A stretch of DNA of 64,000 nucleotides from Comamonadaceae bacterium (GTDB lineage: Bacteria > Pseudomonadota > Gammaproteobacteria > Burkholderiales > Burkholderiaceae_C). Positions within the stretch are counted from its first letter, which is position 1, and every line of letters begins with the position of its first letter. The translations under genes and the position numbers were made by a program. Of this stretch, positions 8,899-16,861 are shown piece by piece. The notes under the pieces are model-generated. The model searched no databases, was not told where the DNA came from, and worked only from the letters and a program-made list of their open reading frames with translations. The stretch lies in the NCBI GenBank assembly GCA_027486755.1, contig JAIXOM010000059.1:186001-250000 (forward strand), given 5' to 3'.

Positions 8899-9615
8899 TT
8901 AGCGCGACAGATGGATGGCCATCACCGCTGCCAGCACCGCCACGGCTGCTGCGGTGGCGGCGACTGCCGCAGCGATGACTGTAATCTGGGTGGCTGCTTG
9001 GGTCGACTGTTGGGGCGGCTGTTGGGGCGGCTGTGCCGCAGGGGCGGGCGGCAGTTGCTGTGAGCGAATTTCTGGAGACGCGGGCGCCTGCACGCTCGGC
9101 GGGGTACTTGCAACCGCCGCCTCAGCCGTTGTCTCAAGCGCCGCCTCAACTGGCACTTCAGCGGGCGCCGGCGCAGAAGACGCCAGATCGGTGACCAGGC
9201 GGCTGAAAAACTCATCAGCCATGCGGCGGGTGACTCCATCGATCAGCCGACCGCCGACCTGGGACAAGCGGCCGCCAACCTGGGCCTGCGCCGTGTACCG
9301 CAAGCGCGTGCCCTCGGCCACATCATCGAGCGTGACCCGGGCGCTGCCTTTGCCGAAGCCGGCTGCTCCGCCAGAGCCTTCAAAAGCCAGGGCGTAGGAT
9401 TGTTCAGGCACCAGGTCGAGCAGTTGCAGCTTGCCAGCAAAACGCGCCCGCACCGGGCCAACCGAGGCATGCATGGCCACCCGGAACTTGTTCTCGCCCT
9501 CGGCCTCAAAGGTGTCGCAGCCGGCCAGACAACGTTGCAGAACGGCTGGCTCATTCAGTGCCCGCCACACCTGGCTGCGTGGCGCTGCAAGAATTTTCTC
9601 TCCCTGGACGTCCAT
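8899..9615 (-). CDS. CoxG-like SRPBCC protein with C-terminal membrane anchor
   Basis: 238 residues. The N-terminal ~145 residues are an SRPBCC (START-like) domain of the carbon monoxide dehydrogenase subunit G family, with MDVQGEKILAAPRSQVWRAL, a DTFEAEGENKF strand and a closing amphipathic helix. Then come a Pro/Ala/Gln-rich linker of about 55 residues and a C-terminal hydrophobic segment (ITVIAAAVAATAAAVAVLA) that should anchor the protein to the membrane. CoxG-like proteins recruit or assist molybdenum hydroxylases. I place the start at 9615, where the domain begins; the frame stays open further upstream. It is the last gene of the hydrolase-CoxM-CoxL-CoxS operon, 14 bases after the small subunit. 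Confidence 0.8.
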   Translation of the reverse strand: MDVQGEKILAAPRSQVWRALNEPAVLQRCLAGCDTFEAEGENKFRVAMHASVGPVRARFAGKLQLLDLVPEQSYALAFEGSGGAAGFGKGSARVTLDDVAEGTRLRYTAQAQVGGRLSQVGGRLIDGVTRRMADEFFSRLVTDLASSAPAPAEVPVEAALETTAEAAVASTPPSVQAPASPEIRSQQLPPAPAAQPPQQPPQQSTQAATQITVIAAAVAATAAAVAVLAAVMAIHLSR

Positions 9616-9629
9616 GAGCTTTTCTTCTT

Positions 9630-10112
9630 TCAGGCCGCGGCCCGCATGCGCTGGCCGGCGAGTTTGACGGCCTCGATGATTTCGGGATATGCGCCACAGC
9701 GGCACAAATTACCCGCCAGGAAATGCCGAATCTCGTGGTCGCTGGGCTCGCTGTTTTGCTGCAGGAGTTGACGGGCCATGAGGATGAAGCCCGGCGTGCA
9801 AAAGCCGCACTGCAGCGCGCCGGCGTCCATGAAGGCCTGCTGTACAGGGTCTAGCTGTCCGTCTTGCTCCAGGCCTTCGATCGTCCCGACCTCGGCCCCT
9901 TCGGCATGCATCGCCGGATAGATGCAGCCGGTCACAGCCTGTCCGTCGACCACGATGGTGCAGCAGCCGCACAGGCCTTGTCCGCAACTTTCGCGAGCGC
10001 CGTGCAAGCCGCATTCGCGCACGAGCTCCAGCAGGGTGTGGTGGGGCTCCACCTGGCGGGAGACGAGTTCGCCATTGAGGCGAAATTGGATCAAGGTGCT
10101 GGTCGTGCTCAT
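9630..10112 (-). CDS. Molybdenum hydroxylase small subunit, two [2Fe-2S] clusters (CoxS type)
   Basis: 160 residues. The plant-type ferredoxin half carries the cysteines of GLHGARESCGQGLCGCC and the later Cys in VTGC; the second cluster uses CGFCTPG and LCRCGAYP in the helical C-terminal half. It passes electrons from the molybdenum site to the FAD subunit in xanthine-dehydrogenase-family enzymes. Its ATG overlaps the stop of the large subunit by four bases, so translation is coupled. The length is normal for the family. Confidence 0.93.
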   Translation of the reverse strand: MSTTSTLIQFRLNGELVSRQVEPHHTLLELVRECGLHGARESCGQGLCGCCTIVVDGQAVTGCIYPAMHAEGAEVGTIEGLEQDGQLDPVQQAFMDAGALQCGFCTPGFILMARQLLQQNSEPSDHEIRHFLAGNLCRCGAYPEIIEAVKLAGQRMRAAA

Positions 10113-12415
10113 GGTGTGGAGTCCGTGTTGGCCAGAGGCTCGCCGCGTTGTTCGGCCAGTGCGCGGTACACCGCCTCTGGGGTGATGGGCAGCGACACGA
10201 TGCGCACGCCGACCGCATCGTCTATGGCCTGCGCCATCGCCGAGGCCACGCCAAAGCAGCCGCTCTCGCCCAGGCCTTTGGCGCCGAACGGCCCCGTGCT
10301 TTGCTGTGAATCCACGGCCGCATAGCCCATCTGGTGGGGAAGGTCCAGGATGCCTGGAATCTTGTACTCCGAGAAGGACGCGTTGCGCAGCTGGCCCTCG
10401 GCGTCAAATTCCATTTTTTCCAGGAAGGTCGCCCCCAGTTGCTGGATGGCAGCGCCAGTGATCTGTGTCTGTACGACCTTGGGGTTCAGGGGCGTGCCGC
10501 AGTCGACCACGTTTTCCATGCGCACGATGCGGAACTGGCCGGTTTCGGTGTCGACTTCCACTTCAATGCCGGTGCCCCCGACCATCCAGTTGGGGGTGAT
10601 GTCAGGCGATCGGCCGTCCGCGTCAGGCGATTGGTAGGGCGGGACAAAGCTGCCCGTGCCCACGACGGTGCCGGCTTGCATGCCGAACTTCTTCTTGAGC
10701 AGCGTCGATATATTGCGGGTGCCCTCGAAGGGCAAACCCACTTCTTGGGCCAGCGCGCGCACCTTGTCCAGCAAGTCCTGCGCGGCCTGCTTGACCGCAT
10801 TGCCCATGGAAAAAGTCGAGCGCGAGCCCAGCGTGGCCATGTCGTAAGGCGTGACGTCGGTGTCTGGGTTGACCACGCGGATGTCTTCGGCGCGCAGCCC
10901 CAGCACGTCGGCTGCCACGATGGCCATCGCAGTGTCCGAGCCCTGACCCATTTCGACGGTGGAGATCAGCAGGGTGCAGCTGCCGTCGCCGCCGGCTGTG
11001 ATCGTCGCCACCGAGGTGGTCGGTGCCACCAGCGCCTTGAAGCCCAGGCCGATGCCGCGGCCGCGTCGCACGGTGCCCGTGCCACGGTCCAGCGGTTTGT
11101 CCCAGTCCATGGCACTGGCCACGCGATCGAGCACCAAGCGCAGCCCAGCGTCCTTGAGGACGGTGCCGGTGGCATGGGGTCTACCGTTTTCCAGCAGGTT
11201 CAGGCGCCGGAAGGCCACCGGATCCATGCCCAGCTTGTGTGCAATCAGGTCGGCTTGCGACTCATAGGCCCAGACCACCTGGGTGATGCCGAAGCCGCGA
11301 AAGGCGCCCGCTGGCGGCAAGTTGGTGTAGACCTGGTAGGAGTCGATGTCAAGGTTGGCGATGTCATACGGTCCGCCGGCAGTGAAGCCTGACTTTTGCG
11401 TCACCCGCGGACCGATATCGGCGTAGGCGCCGCCATTCCAATACACCTCGCAGTGGCGGGCGGTGATGCGGCCATCGGCGTCCACGGCGCTGCGGATGCG
11501 AAAGGTGGTCGCATGCTTGGTGACCATGTAGAACTGCTCTTCCATGGTCAGCGCAACCCGCACCGGTCGGTGCGCGATCAGCGCAAGCGCCACCGCCAGG
11601 GCTTCGAGCTTGATGTAGAGCTTGGCGCCAAAGCCACCGCCGAGCAGTCGCGTCTTGACCTGCACCTGGTTCTCGGCCCAGCCCAGCAAGCGCGCGATTT
11701 CCAGGCGCACAAACGAGGGGCTCTGGGATGCGGTGTGGATGATGATGCGCCTGTCCAGCGGCTGCGCGATCGAGACCATGGGCTCGAGCGGTACATGCAC
11801 CACCTGCTGCGTGCGGAAGGTATGGTCGAACACGTGCGCCGCTTGGGCGAAGGCCGTTTTCACATCGCCGTGCCGAAGCCGGTAGTCCAGGGCGACGTTG
11901 GTGCCCTTGCGGCCGGCCAGATGCTTGAGGTCGGGGAAGGTGCCGGCCGGACGCAGCACCTCGTGAACCAGCACGTCGGTGTTGTTGGCCGCCTGAACCT
12001 CGTCGAAAACCGCCGGCAGAACTTCGTACTCCACGCTCACCAGCGCGGCAGCAGTCTCGGCAATGTGCACGTCGTCGGACAAGACCACCGCCACCGGCTC
12101 ACCGATATGGCGCACCTTGTCGATGGCCAGGATGGGCTGGTCGTGGAAGGCCGGGCCGTAATAGGGGTCGGGGATGACCCGCATCACATCTTGTGCGGTC
12201 ACCACTTTAACAACGCCGGGGACTGCCGCCGCCGCGCTCGTGTCTATGGACAGGATGCGGGCGTGTGCGTGCACGCTGCGCACGATCTTGGCGTGCAGCA
12301 TCCGGGGCAGCACCACGTTGTGCGTGTAGTCGGCGGTGCCCGTGACCTTGGAGCGCGATTCGAGGCGGTCTATGCGCCGGCCGACCTGGCGCTCTGGGGT
12401 GTTGGTGTCGTTCAT
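10109..12415 (-). CDS. Molybdenum hydroxylase large subunit (xanthine dehydrogenase / aldehyde oxidase family)
   Basis: 768 residues, catalytic subunit that binds the molybdopterin cytosine dinucleotide cofactor. GGGFGAKLYIK, GAFRGFG (near 360) and the C-terminal GAKGLGESGCFG with the catalytic Glu are all visible. The AYRCSFR active-site loop of form I CO dehydrogenase is absent: the corresponding region reads PPAGAFRGFG, so the enzyme is more likely a hydroxylase of an aldehyde, N-heterocycle or similar compound than a CO dehydrogenase. It starts with an ATG overlapping the medium-subunit stop. Gene order in the operon is medium, large, small, then CoxG-like. Confidence 0.92.
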   Translation of the reverse strand: MNDTNTPERQVGRRIDRLESRSKVTGTADYTHNVVLPRMLHAKIVRSVHAHARILSIDTSAAAAVPGVVKVVTAQDVMRVIPDPYYGPAFHDQPILAIDKVRHIGEPVAVVLSDDVHIAETAAALVSVEYEVLPAVFDEVQAANNTDVLVHEVLRPAGTFPDLKHLAGRKGTNVALDYRLRHGDVKTAFAQAAHVFDHTFRTQQVVHVPLEPMVSIAQPLDRRIIIHTASQSPSFVRLEIARLLGWAENQVQVKTRLLGGGFGAKLYIKLEALAVALALIAHRPVRVALTMEEQFYMVTKHATTFRIRSAVDADGRITARHCEVYWNGGAYADIGPRVTQKSGFTAGGPYDIANLDIDSYQVYTNLPPAGAFRGFGITQVVWAYESQADLIAHKLGMDPVAFRRLNLLENGRPHATGTVLKDAGLRLVLDRVASAMDWDKPLDRGTGTVRRGRGIGLGFKALVAPTTSVATITAGGDGSCTLLISTVEMGQGSDTAMAIVAADVLGLRAEDIRVVNPDTDVTPYDMATLGSRSTFSMGNAVKQAAQDLLDKVRALAQEVGLPFEGTRNISTLLKKKFGMQAGTVVGTGSFVPPYQSPDADGRSPDITPNWMVGGTGIEVEVDTETGQFRIVRMENVVDCGTPLNPKVVQTQITGAAIQQLGATFLEKMEFDAEGQLRNASFSEYKIPGILDLPHQMGYAAVDSQQSTGPFGAKGLGESGCFGVASAMAQAIDDAVGVRIVSLPITPEAVYRALAEQRGEPLANTDSTP

Positions 12416-13281
12416 GCGTGGCTCCGGCTGCGACGCAGCGCCGCTTCAATGGCCCTGGGCAGGGCGACCCTTAGCAGTTGGCTCTTGTAAGGAGCCGATC
12501 CGTGTGCATCGCCCATCAGCGGGGCTTCGGCCACAGCGGCTTGAGCCGCCGCGCGCTGGGCGCCTGCATCGAGGCCGCGCTGCTCCAGGACAGACTGGGC
12601 CTGAAGCAGCCGCGTCGGCCTGTCGGTGGCCGCGCCGGTGAAGACGCTGGCGCGCTGCACCTGCTCGCCGTTCATCTTGAGCACCACGGCAACGCCCAGC
12701 GCCGGCCAGTCGTGGGCGGCGCGGGTGGTCATCTTGAGGTAGGCGCCGGGGCCGGCTTGCGGGGGCACGAAGATCCCGGTGACAAGTTCGTCGCGCTGGA
12801 GCACGGTTTCGTAGTAGCCGGTGCTGAAGTCTTCTGCACGAACCATGCGCTCGCCGCGCGGCCCGCTGATGGCGATGCGTGCTTCTAGAGCCGCCAACAC
12901 TGGCGGCATGTCCAGGTGCGGGTCGGCATGGCTGATGCAGCCACCCAGGGTGGCGACAGCCCGCACCCGCGCGTTGGCCACGCCGCGCAGCGCCTGCGCC
13001 AGCAGCGGCCAGCCCGCGCGAACCGCAGGGTGGCATTCGATGTCCGCCAGCTTGGCCTGCCCGCCGATCACCAGTTCACCGCTGGCCTTGACCTCGATGG
13101 CTGCATGCTGCTGGCCGATCTTGTGCAAGCTGACCAGCCGTGTCGGTCGCAGCACGCCGGCCTTCATCATCAGCATCACCGCCGTGCCGCCCGAGACCGG
13201 CCGGATGCCGGGATCTTCAGGGTCGAGCAGGGACAGGGCCTCCTCCAGGGAATAGGGAAGCAGGAATTCGAAAGGAGTCAT
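12412..13281 (-). CDS. Molybdenum hydroxylase medium subunit, FAD-binding (CoxM type)
   Basis: 289 residues, PCMH-type FAD domain. The two flavin-binding motifs are PVSGGTAVMLMMK near residue 30 and ATLGGCISHADP near residue 110, both fitting CoxM/XdhB. The C-terminal CO-dehydrogenase-flavoprotein-like domain follows. It accepts electrons from the iron-sulfur subunit and reduces NAD or another acceptor. The start overlaps the stop of the alpha/beta hydrolase gene by four bases, and its own stop overlaps the large-subunit start, a fully coupled chain. Confidence 0.92.
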   Translation of the reverse strand: MTPFEFLLPYSLEEALSLLDPEDPGIRPVSGGTAVMLMMKAGVLRPTRLVSLHKIGQQHAAIEVKASGELVIGGQAKLADIECHPAVRAGWPLLAQALRGVANARVRAVATLGGCISHADPHLDMPPVLAALEARIAISGPRGERMVRAEDFSTGYYETVLQRDELVTGIFVPPQAGPGAYLKMTTRAAHDWPALGVAVVLKMNGEQVQRASVFTGAATDRPTRLLQAQSVLEQRGLDAGAQRAAAQAAVAEAPLMGDAHGSAPYKSQLLRVALPRAIEAALRRSRSHA

Positions 13282-14099
13282 CGCAGCACCTGTGAACAGA
13301 GATCGATCAGGGCGGCGCCCACGCGATCGGGAACTTCCAGCGGCGTCAGATGGCGGGCGCCGAGGATCACTTCCATGCGCGAGCCGGCAATCTCCTCGTG
13401 CATGGCTTGCGTCATGGCGACCGGGGTGGCGTAGTCTTCCTCGCCGACCAGCAGCAGGGTCGGGATGCGCAGCTGCGCCAGCACAGGACGGGCATCGAAG
13501 CCGCCCATCATGCGGCAGGCGGCCATGTAGCCCTGCAGCTCATTGGCCACAAAGGTATCGACGCTCGCCTGGACAATCTCTGGGTGGCTGGCGCGAAAGC
13601 TGTCGCTGAACCAGCGCGTTTTCTGAAAGTCGACCATGGATGCCAGGCCTTTGGCCTGGGCGTTCAGAGCTCGGTCTTCCCAGTCCTTGGGCGCTGTAGG
13701 ACCGTACCAGGCGGTGGTGTCCATCAGCGCCAAGCCTAGGGTTCGCTGCGGATGGCTGCCAGCGAACTGCAAGGCGATGCAGCCGCCCATCGAGGCACCG
13801 CCCACGATGGCGCTGGGCACCCCCAGGTGGTCCAGCACCTCGGCCAGATCGTCGGCCATGCGCTGTGCGGTGACGGGCGTCTGGCCGAGGCCGGAGCGGC
13901 CGTGGCCCCGGGCGTCGATGGTGACCAGGGTGGCGCGGCCCGCCAGGCTGAGCGCAACCGGATCCCAAAAGCGGTGGTCCATCCCGAGCGAATGAACAAG
14001 GGCGATGACCGGCGCCTCTGGCGCTGCCTGGCGTAGGCGGTATGCGAGCCGCGTGCCGTCGCTGGCCTCCAAAATGCGGGGAGCTGATTCTTGCGTCAT
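13278..14099 (-). CDS. Alpha/beta-fold hydrolase, enol-lactonase-like
   Basis: 273 residues. It shows the oxyanion region VIALVHSLGMDHRFWD, the nucleophile elbow GGASMGG near residue 98, an acid in the LLLVGEEDYATP loop and a His near GARHLTPLE at the end. This resembles 3-oxoadipate enol-lactonase and related C-C or lactone hydrolases. ATG at 14099 (MTQESAPRIL) fits the family start; the open frame upstream to 14213 is probably not coding. It is the first gene of the molybdenum hydroxylase operon. That placement suggests it opens a lactone or amide in the same pathway, for example after ring hydroxylation. This role is inference. Confidence 0.85.
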   Translation of the reverse strand: MTQESAPRILEASDGTRLAYRLRQAAPEAPVIALVHSLGMDHRFWDPVALSLAGRATLVTIDARGHGRSGLGQTPVTAQRMADDLAEVLDHLGVPSAIVGGASMGGCIALQFAGSHPQRTLGLALMDTTAWYGPTAPKDWEDRALNAQAKGLASMVDFQKTRWFSDSFRASHPEIVQASVDTFVANELQGYMAACRMMGGFDARPVLAQLRIPTLLLVGEEDYATPVAMTQAMHEEIAGSRMEVILGARHLTPLEVPDRVGAALIDLCSQVLR

Positions 14100-14328
14100 G
14101 GTTAGGGCATTGTTGGCCCCGCCGCCTTGCGCGTCCAACGAGAAATTTGTGGGGAGCCGATGAAAACTGTTCATGACCCTGGGTCCGGATCTAGGGCCGG
14201 CTCCTCGGCGCATGAAGGCTTTTGATGACCGACAGGCAAAAAAGTCATTTGACCGTTGCAGCCCTATCGCCGAGCATCGCTACCATTGCCCTACAAGCCT
14301 GAACACCAAGATGCATCAAGGAGATGAA

Positions 14329-15327
14329 ATGACTCATAGGATTTTTTCGCGCCGCACGCTGGCACTGGCTGGCGCTGCCTTGCTGGCACACCCCTTTATT
14401 GCCGGCACGGCGGCGGCCCAGGCACAGGACTATCCTTCGCGCGCGATCCGGGTGGTGGTGCCCTTTGCTCCGGGCGGTGTGGTCGATGTGACCGCCCGGA
14501 TCCTGACGCAAAAGATGACCGAGCGTCTGGGCTGGAACTTCATCGTGGAGAACCGGCCGGGCGGCAATGGCTTTATCGCGGTGACCCAGGTGGCCAAGTC
14601 CGCCCCCGACGGTTACACCTTGCTGACTGCGCACACCGGCGAGTTTGCGGTCAACCCAGCGCTCTTTCCCAACGTGCCCTATGAGCTCGACCGTGACTTT
14701 GCCGCGATCACCATGATCAGCGACACCCCGATGCTGTTGGTGGCCAACGCGAAGGAGCCCTACAACACCATTCAGGAGCTGGTTGCCGCAGCCAAGAAGG
14801 ACCCCGGCAAGCTGTCCTTCTCCTCGCCGGGCAACGGCAGCATCAATCACCTGGCCGGTGAATGGTTCTCGATCGAATCCGGCGCGAAGCTGACGCACAT
14901 CCCCTACAAGGGCGGCGCACCGGCCGTCGCAGCGGTTGCCGCCGGCGAGGTGCCCTTGGGTGTGGTTGCCATTCCTGCGGTCATGCCCCATGTGCAGTCG
15001 GGCCGCGTGAAAGTGCTGGGCCTGACGACGGCCAAGCGCGCCACTTACAACAAAGACTGGGTACCCGCCAATGAAGCTGGCGTCAAGAATGTAGATGCTT
15101 CCAACTGGGTGGGCCTTTTTGCCCCCAAGGGCGTGCCGGCAGATATCCTGGCCAAGCTGCAGTCTGAAGTGGCAAAAATCCTGGCCGAGCCCGATGTCAG
15201 GAAACGCTTTGCCGACGCCGGCGCTGAAGTCGGCGGCATGTCGTCTGCAGCCTTTGCCGATCGCATCCGCAAGGACGCGGCGCGCTACAAGGAAGTGGTG
15301 CGGGACGGCAAGATCCGCGCCGAGTGA
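14329..15327 (+). CDS. Bug/TctC-family binding protein
   Basis: 332 residues with a leader containing SRRTLALAGAALLA and ending GTAAA, so export through Tat or Sec. Family motifs are VVVPFAPGGVVDVTARI, IVENRPGGNGF, and APDGYTLL. The start has an excellent AAGGAGATGAA. It is divergent from the hydrolase/molybdenum hydroxylase operon, with 229 bases between them and no other gene seen there. It ends six bases from the end of the convergent LysR gene. It may capture the substrate handled by the molybdenum hydroxylase. Confidence 0.9.
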   Translation: MTHRIFSRRTLALAGAALLAHPFIAGTAAAQAQDYPSRAIRVVVPFAPGGVVDVTARILTQKMTERLGWNFIVENRPGGNGFIAVTQVAKSAPDGYTLLTAHTGEFAVNPALFPNVPYELDRDFAAITMISDTPMLLVANAKEPYNTIQELVAAAKKDPGKLSFSSPGNGSINHLAGEWFSIESGAKLTHIPYKGGAPAVAAVAAGEVPLGVVAIPAVMPHVQSGRVKVLGLTTAKRATYNKDWVPANEAGVKNVDASNWVGLFAPKGVPADILAKLQSEVAKILAEPDVRKRFADAGAEVGGMSSAAFADRIRKDAARYKEVVRDGKIRAE

Positions 15328-15333
15328 GATTGA

Positions 15334-16227
15334 TCAGGACTGGGCGAAATAAGCCAGCAGCCATTGCTTGAACAGATGCACCTTCGGCAGCGCCGATCGC
15401 TCGGGTCGGCTCAGCACCTGGTAGCCGGCGGGCGAGGTGCAGCGCAGGCCGAAGGGCGCCACCAGACGGCCGGCGGCCAGATCGTCGCGCACCAGCAGCG
15501 ATCGGCCTATGCCCAGGCCCAAGCCCTCCATGATGGCGTACATCGAGAAGGACAAGGTTGCGCAGTAGATCTCGCTGCTGAAAGCGTCCTGCTCGCAACC
15601 GGCGTGTTGCAGCCAGACCGGCCAGTCGTCGGTGATGATGGGCGAGACGGTGCGCACAATCGGGTACTGCGCCAGGTCTGCAGGCGTACGCAGGGGCGGG
15701 CCATCGCGCAGCAAAGCAGGCACGCAGACTGGGAAAATCTCCTCGTCGGCGATGCGCTGCCCTTCGAAGTCCTTCCACTGATCCAGGCCATGCCAGATGG
15801 CTACGTCAAATTCGCGCTGCTCGAGCCGGTCGGTCGGCGCCAGCGGCGTCAGCCGCAGCTCGAACTGAGGGTGGCGCTGACGGAAGTCGCGCAGCGCCGG
15901 GACCAGGCATTTGGCGGCAAACGCGCTCAGGCAGGCGATGGTCAGCCGGTTGTCGTGAACGGAAGAAACGCTCTCGGTGGCGGCGGCAATCTGCGCCATC
16001 GCCGGTCGTATGCATTCCAGGTAGGTGCGGCCCTCGTCGGTCAGACGGGTCGTGTTTTGCTTGCGGGTGAACAGTTGCACCGACAGCAGGCTTTCCAGCT
16101 CTTTGATCCGATGGCTGATGGCCGTCTGCGTCAGCTTGAGTTCGATGGCCGCGCGGGTGAAGCTCTGATGGCGTGCGGTGGCTTCGAAGGCAAGAAGAGC
16201 GCTCAGAGGCGGCAAAGCTCGTGACAT
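15334..16227 (-). CDS. LysR-family transcriptional regulator (GcvA-like)
   Basis: 297 residues. The N-terminal winged helix-turn-helix reads PPLSALLAFEATARHQSFTRAA with the recognition part LTQTAISHRIKELE near residues 30-47; the remaining 200 residues are the periplasmic-binding-protein-like effector domain. The LRPLNALRAFEA-like beginning is typical of the GcvA/AmpR branch. It is divergent from the RidA-like gene (157 bases between) and convergent with a Bug gene. Candidate targets are the RidA gene, itself, and the neighbouring Bug/hydroxylase genes. I could not fix a T-N11-A box with confidence. Confidence 0.9.
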   Translation of the reverse strand: MSRALPPLSALLAFEATARHQSFTRAAIELKLTQTAISHRIKELESLLSVQLFTRKQNTTRLTDEGRTYLECIRPAMAQIAAATESVSSVHDNRLTIACLSAFAAKCLVPALRDFRQRHPQFELRLTPLAPTDRLEQREFDVAIWHGLDQWKDFEGQRIADEEIFPVCVPALLRDGPPLRTPADLAQYPIVRTVSPIITDDWPVWLQHAGCEQDAFSSEIYCATLSFSMYAIMEGLGLGIGRSLLVRDDLAAGRLVAPFGLRCTSPAGYQVLSRPERSALPKVHLFKQWLLAYFAQS

Positions 16228-16384
16228 TTCACAATTTTATGACAGACCCTGACGCTGGAAATTCGCTGGCATCCAGGCCTTCGGCCTGTCTGCGTGCGCG
16301 CCTGACCGCGCCTTGCCATGATGGCATCGGTGGTGTCCGGGTGGCGCAGGCGCTCGATCATTGACTCACATCAGGAGACAGACA

Positions 16385-16777
16385 ATGAGTGGCAACTCCA
16401 TTCCCACCTACTACGAGCCAGCGGGCATGGCCGCCTCCCGCGGGCACTACAGCCATGCGACGAGCGGGGCCGGGCTGGTTTTTATCTCCGGGCAACTGCC
16501 CGTCGCGCAAGACGGTAGCGTGCTCCATGACGCAACTTTCGAGGTGCAGGCGCAGCAGGTGCTCGCCAACGTCGCAGCGGCGTTGCAGGGCGCAGGCAGC
16601 TCGATCGGCCAGTTGTTGCAGGTTCGCGTTTACATCACCGATATGGCGCTGTGGCCGGCCTTCAATGCGATCTACGCACAATGGGCTGGCACGGCGCGTC
16701 CTGCCCGCGCGGTCGTACCGGTTCCGACGCTGCACTACGGCTGCGCGCTGGAGGTGGAGGCGACCGCCCTGGGGTGA
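16385..16777 (+). CDS. RidA/YjgF-family protein
   Basis: 130 residues, RidA superfamily. The pattern YSHATSGAGLVFISGQLPV, then QVLANVAAALQGAG and VRVYITDM, and the terminal PARAVVPVPTL...VEATA with the conserved Arg, fits this family. RidA-like proteins deaminate reactive enamine/imine intermediates; diverged members act in amino-compound catabolism. AGGAGA stands nine bases before the ATG. It is transcribed alone, divergent from the LysR gene, which is the obvious candidate regulator. Confidence 0.85.
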   Translation: MSGNSIPTYYEPAGMAASRGHYSHATSGAGLVFISGQLPVAQDGSVLHDATFEVQAQQVLANVAAALQGAGSSIGQLLQVRVYITDMALWPAFNAIYAQWAGTARPARAVVPVPTLHYGCALEVEATALG

Positions 16778-16813
16778 GCGCTTGCGCCGCCCCGGCGCGA
16801 TGCAGCCTTCTTA

Positions 16814-16850
16814 CTCCCTCTCCCCCTGGGAGAGGGCGGGGGTGAGGGCA
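16814..16850. repeat. Interspersed GGGAGAGGG palindromic element, copy 2
   Basis: CCCTCTCCC (16816-16824) pairs with GGGAGAGGG (16828-16836) over CCT, and GGGTGAGGGCATG follows. It is in the opposite orientation to copy 1 and very similar to it. It lies in the 84-base gap between the convergent RidA and BVMO 2 genes, where it could end transcription from both sides. Confidence 0.7.
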
Positions 16851-16861
16851 TGGGCCTTTGC

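Noticed and set aside
10334-12490. Two long plus-strand open frames opposite the molybdenum hydroxylase large subunit
   Set aside because: They are antisense shadows caused by third-position GC bias; no domain is recognisable.
8899-13281. Calling the cox-like operon an aerobic CO dehydrogenase
   Set aside because: The large subunit lacks the AYRCSFR loop and shows PPAGAFRGFG there, so I call it a general molybdenum hydroxylase.
16228-16384. LysR T-N11-A operator in the LysR/RidA gap
   Set aside because: Several poor candidates but none with good symmetry; only a CAGGCC/GGCCTG stem near 16276 is clear, and it need not be an operator.
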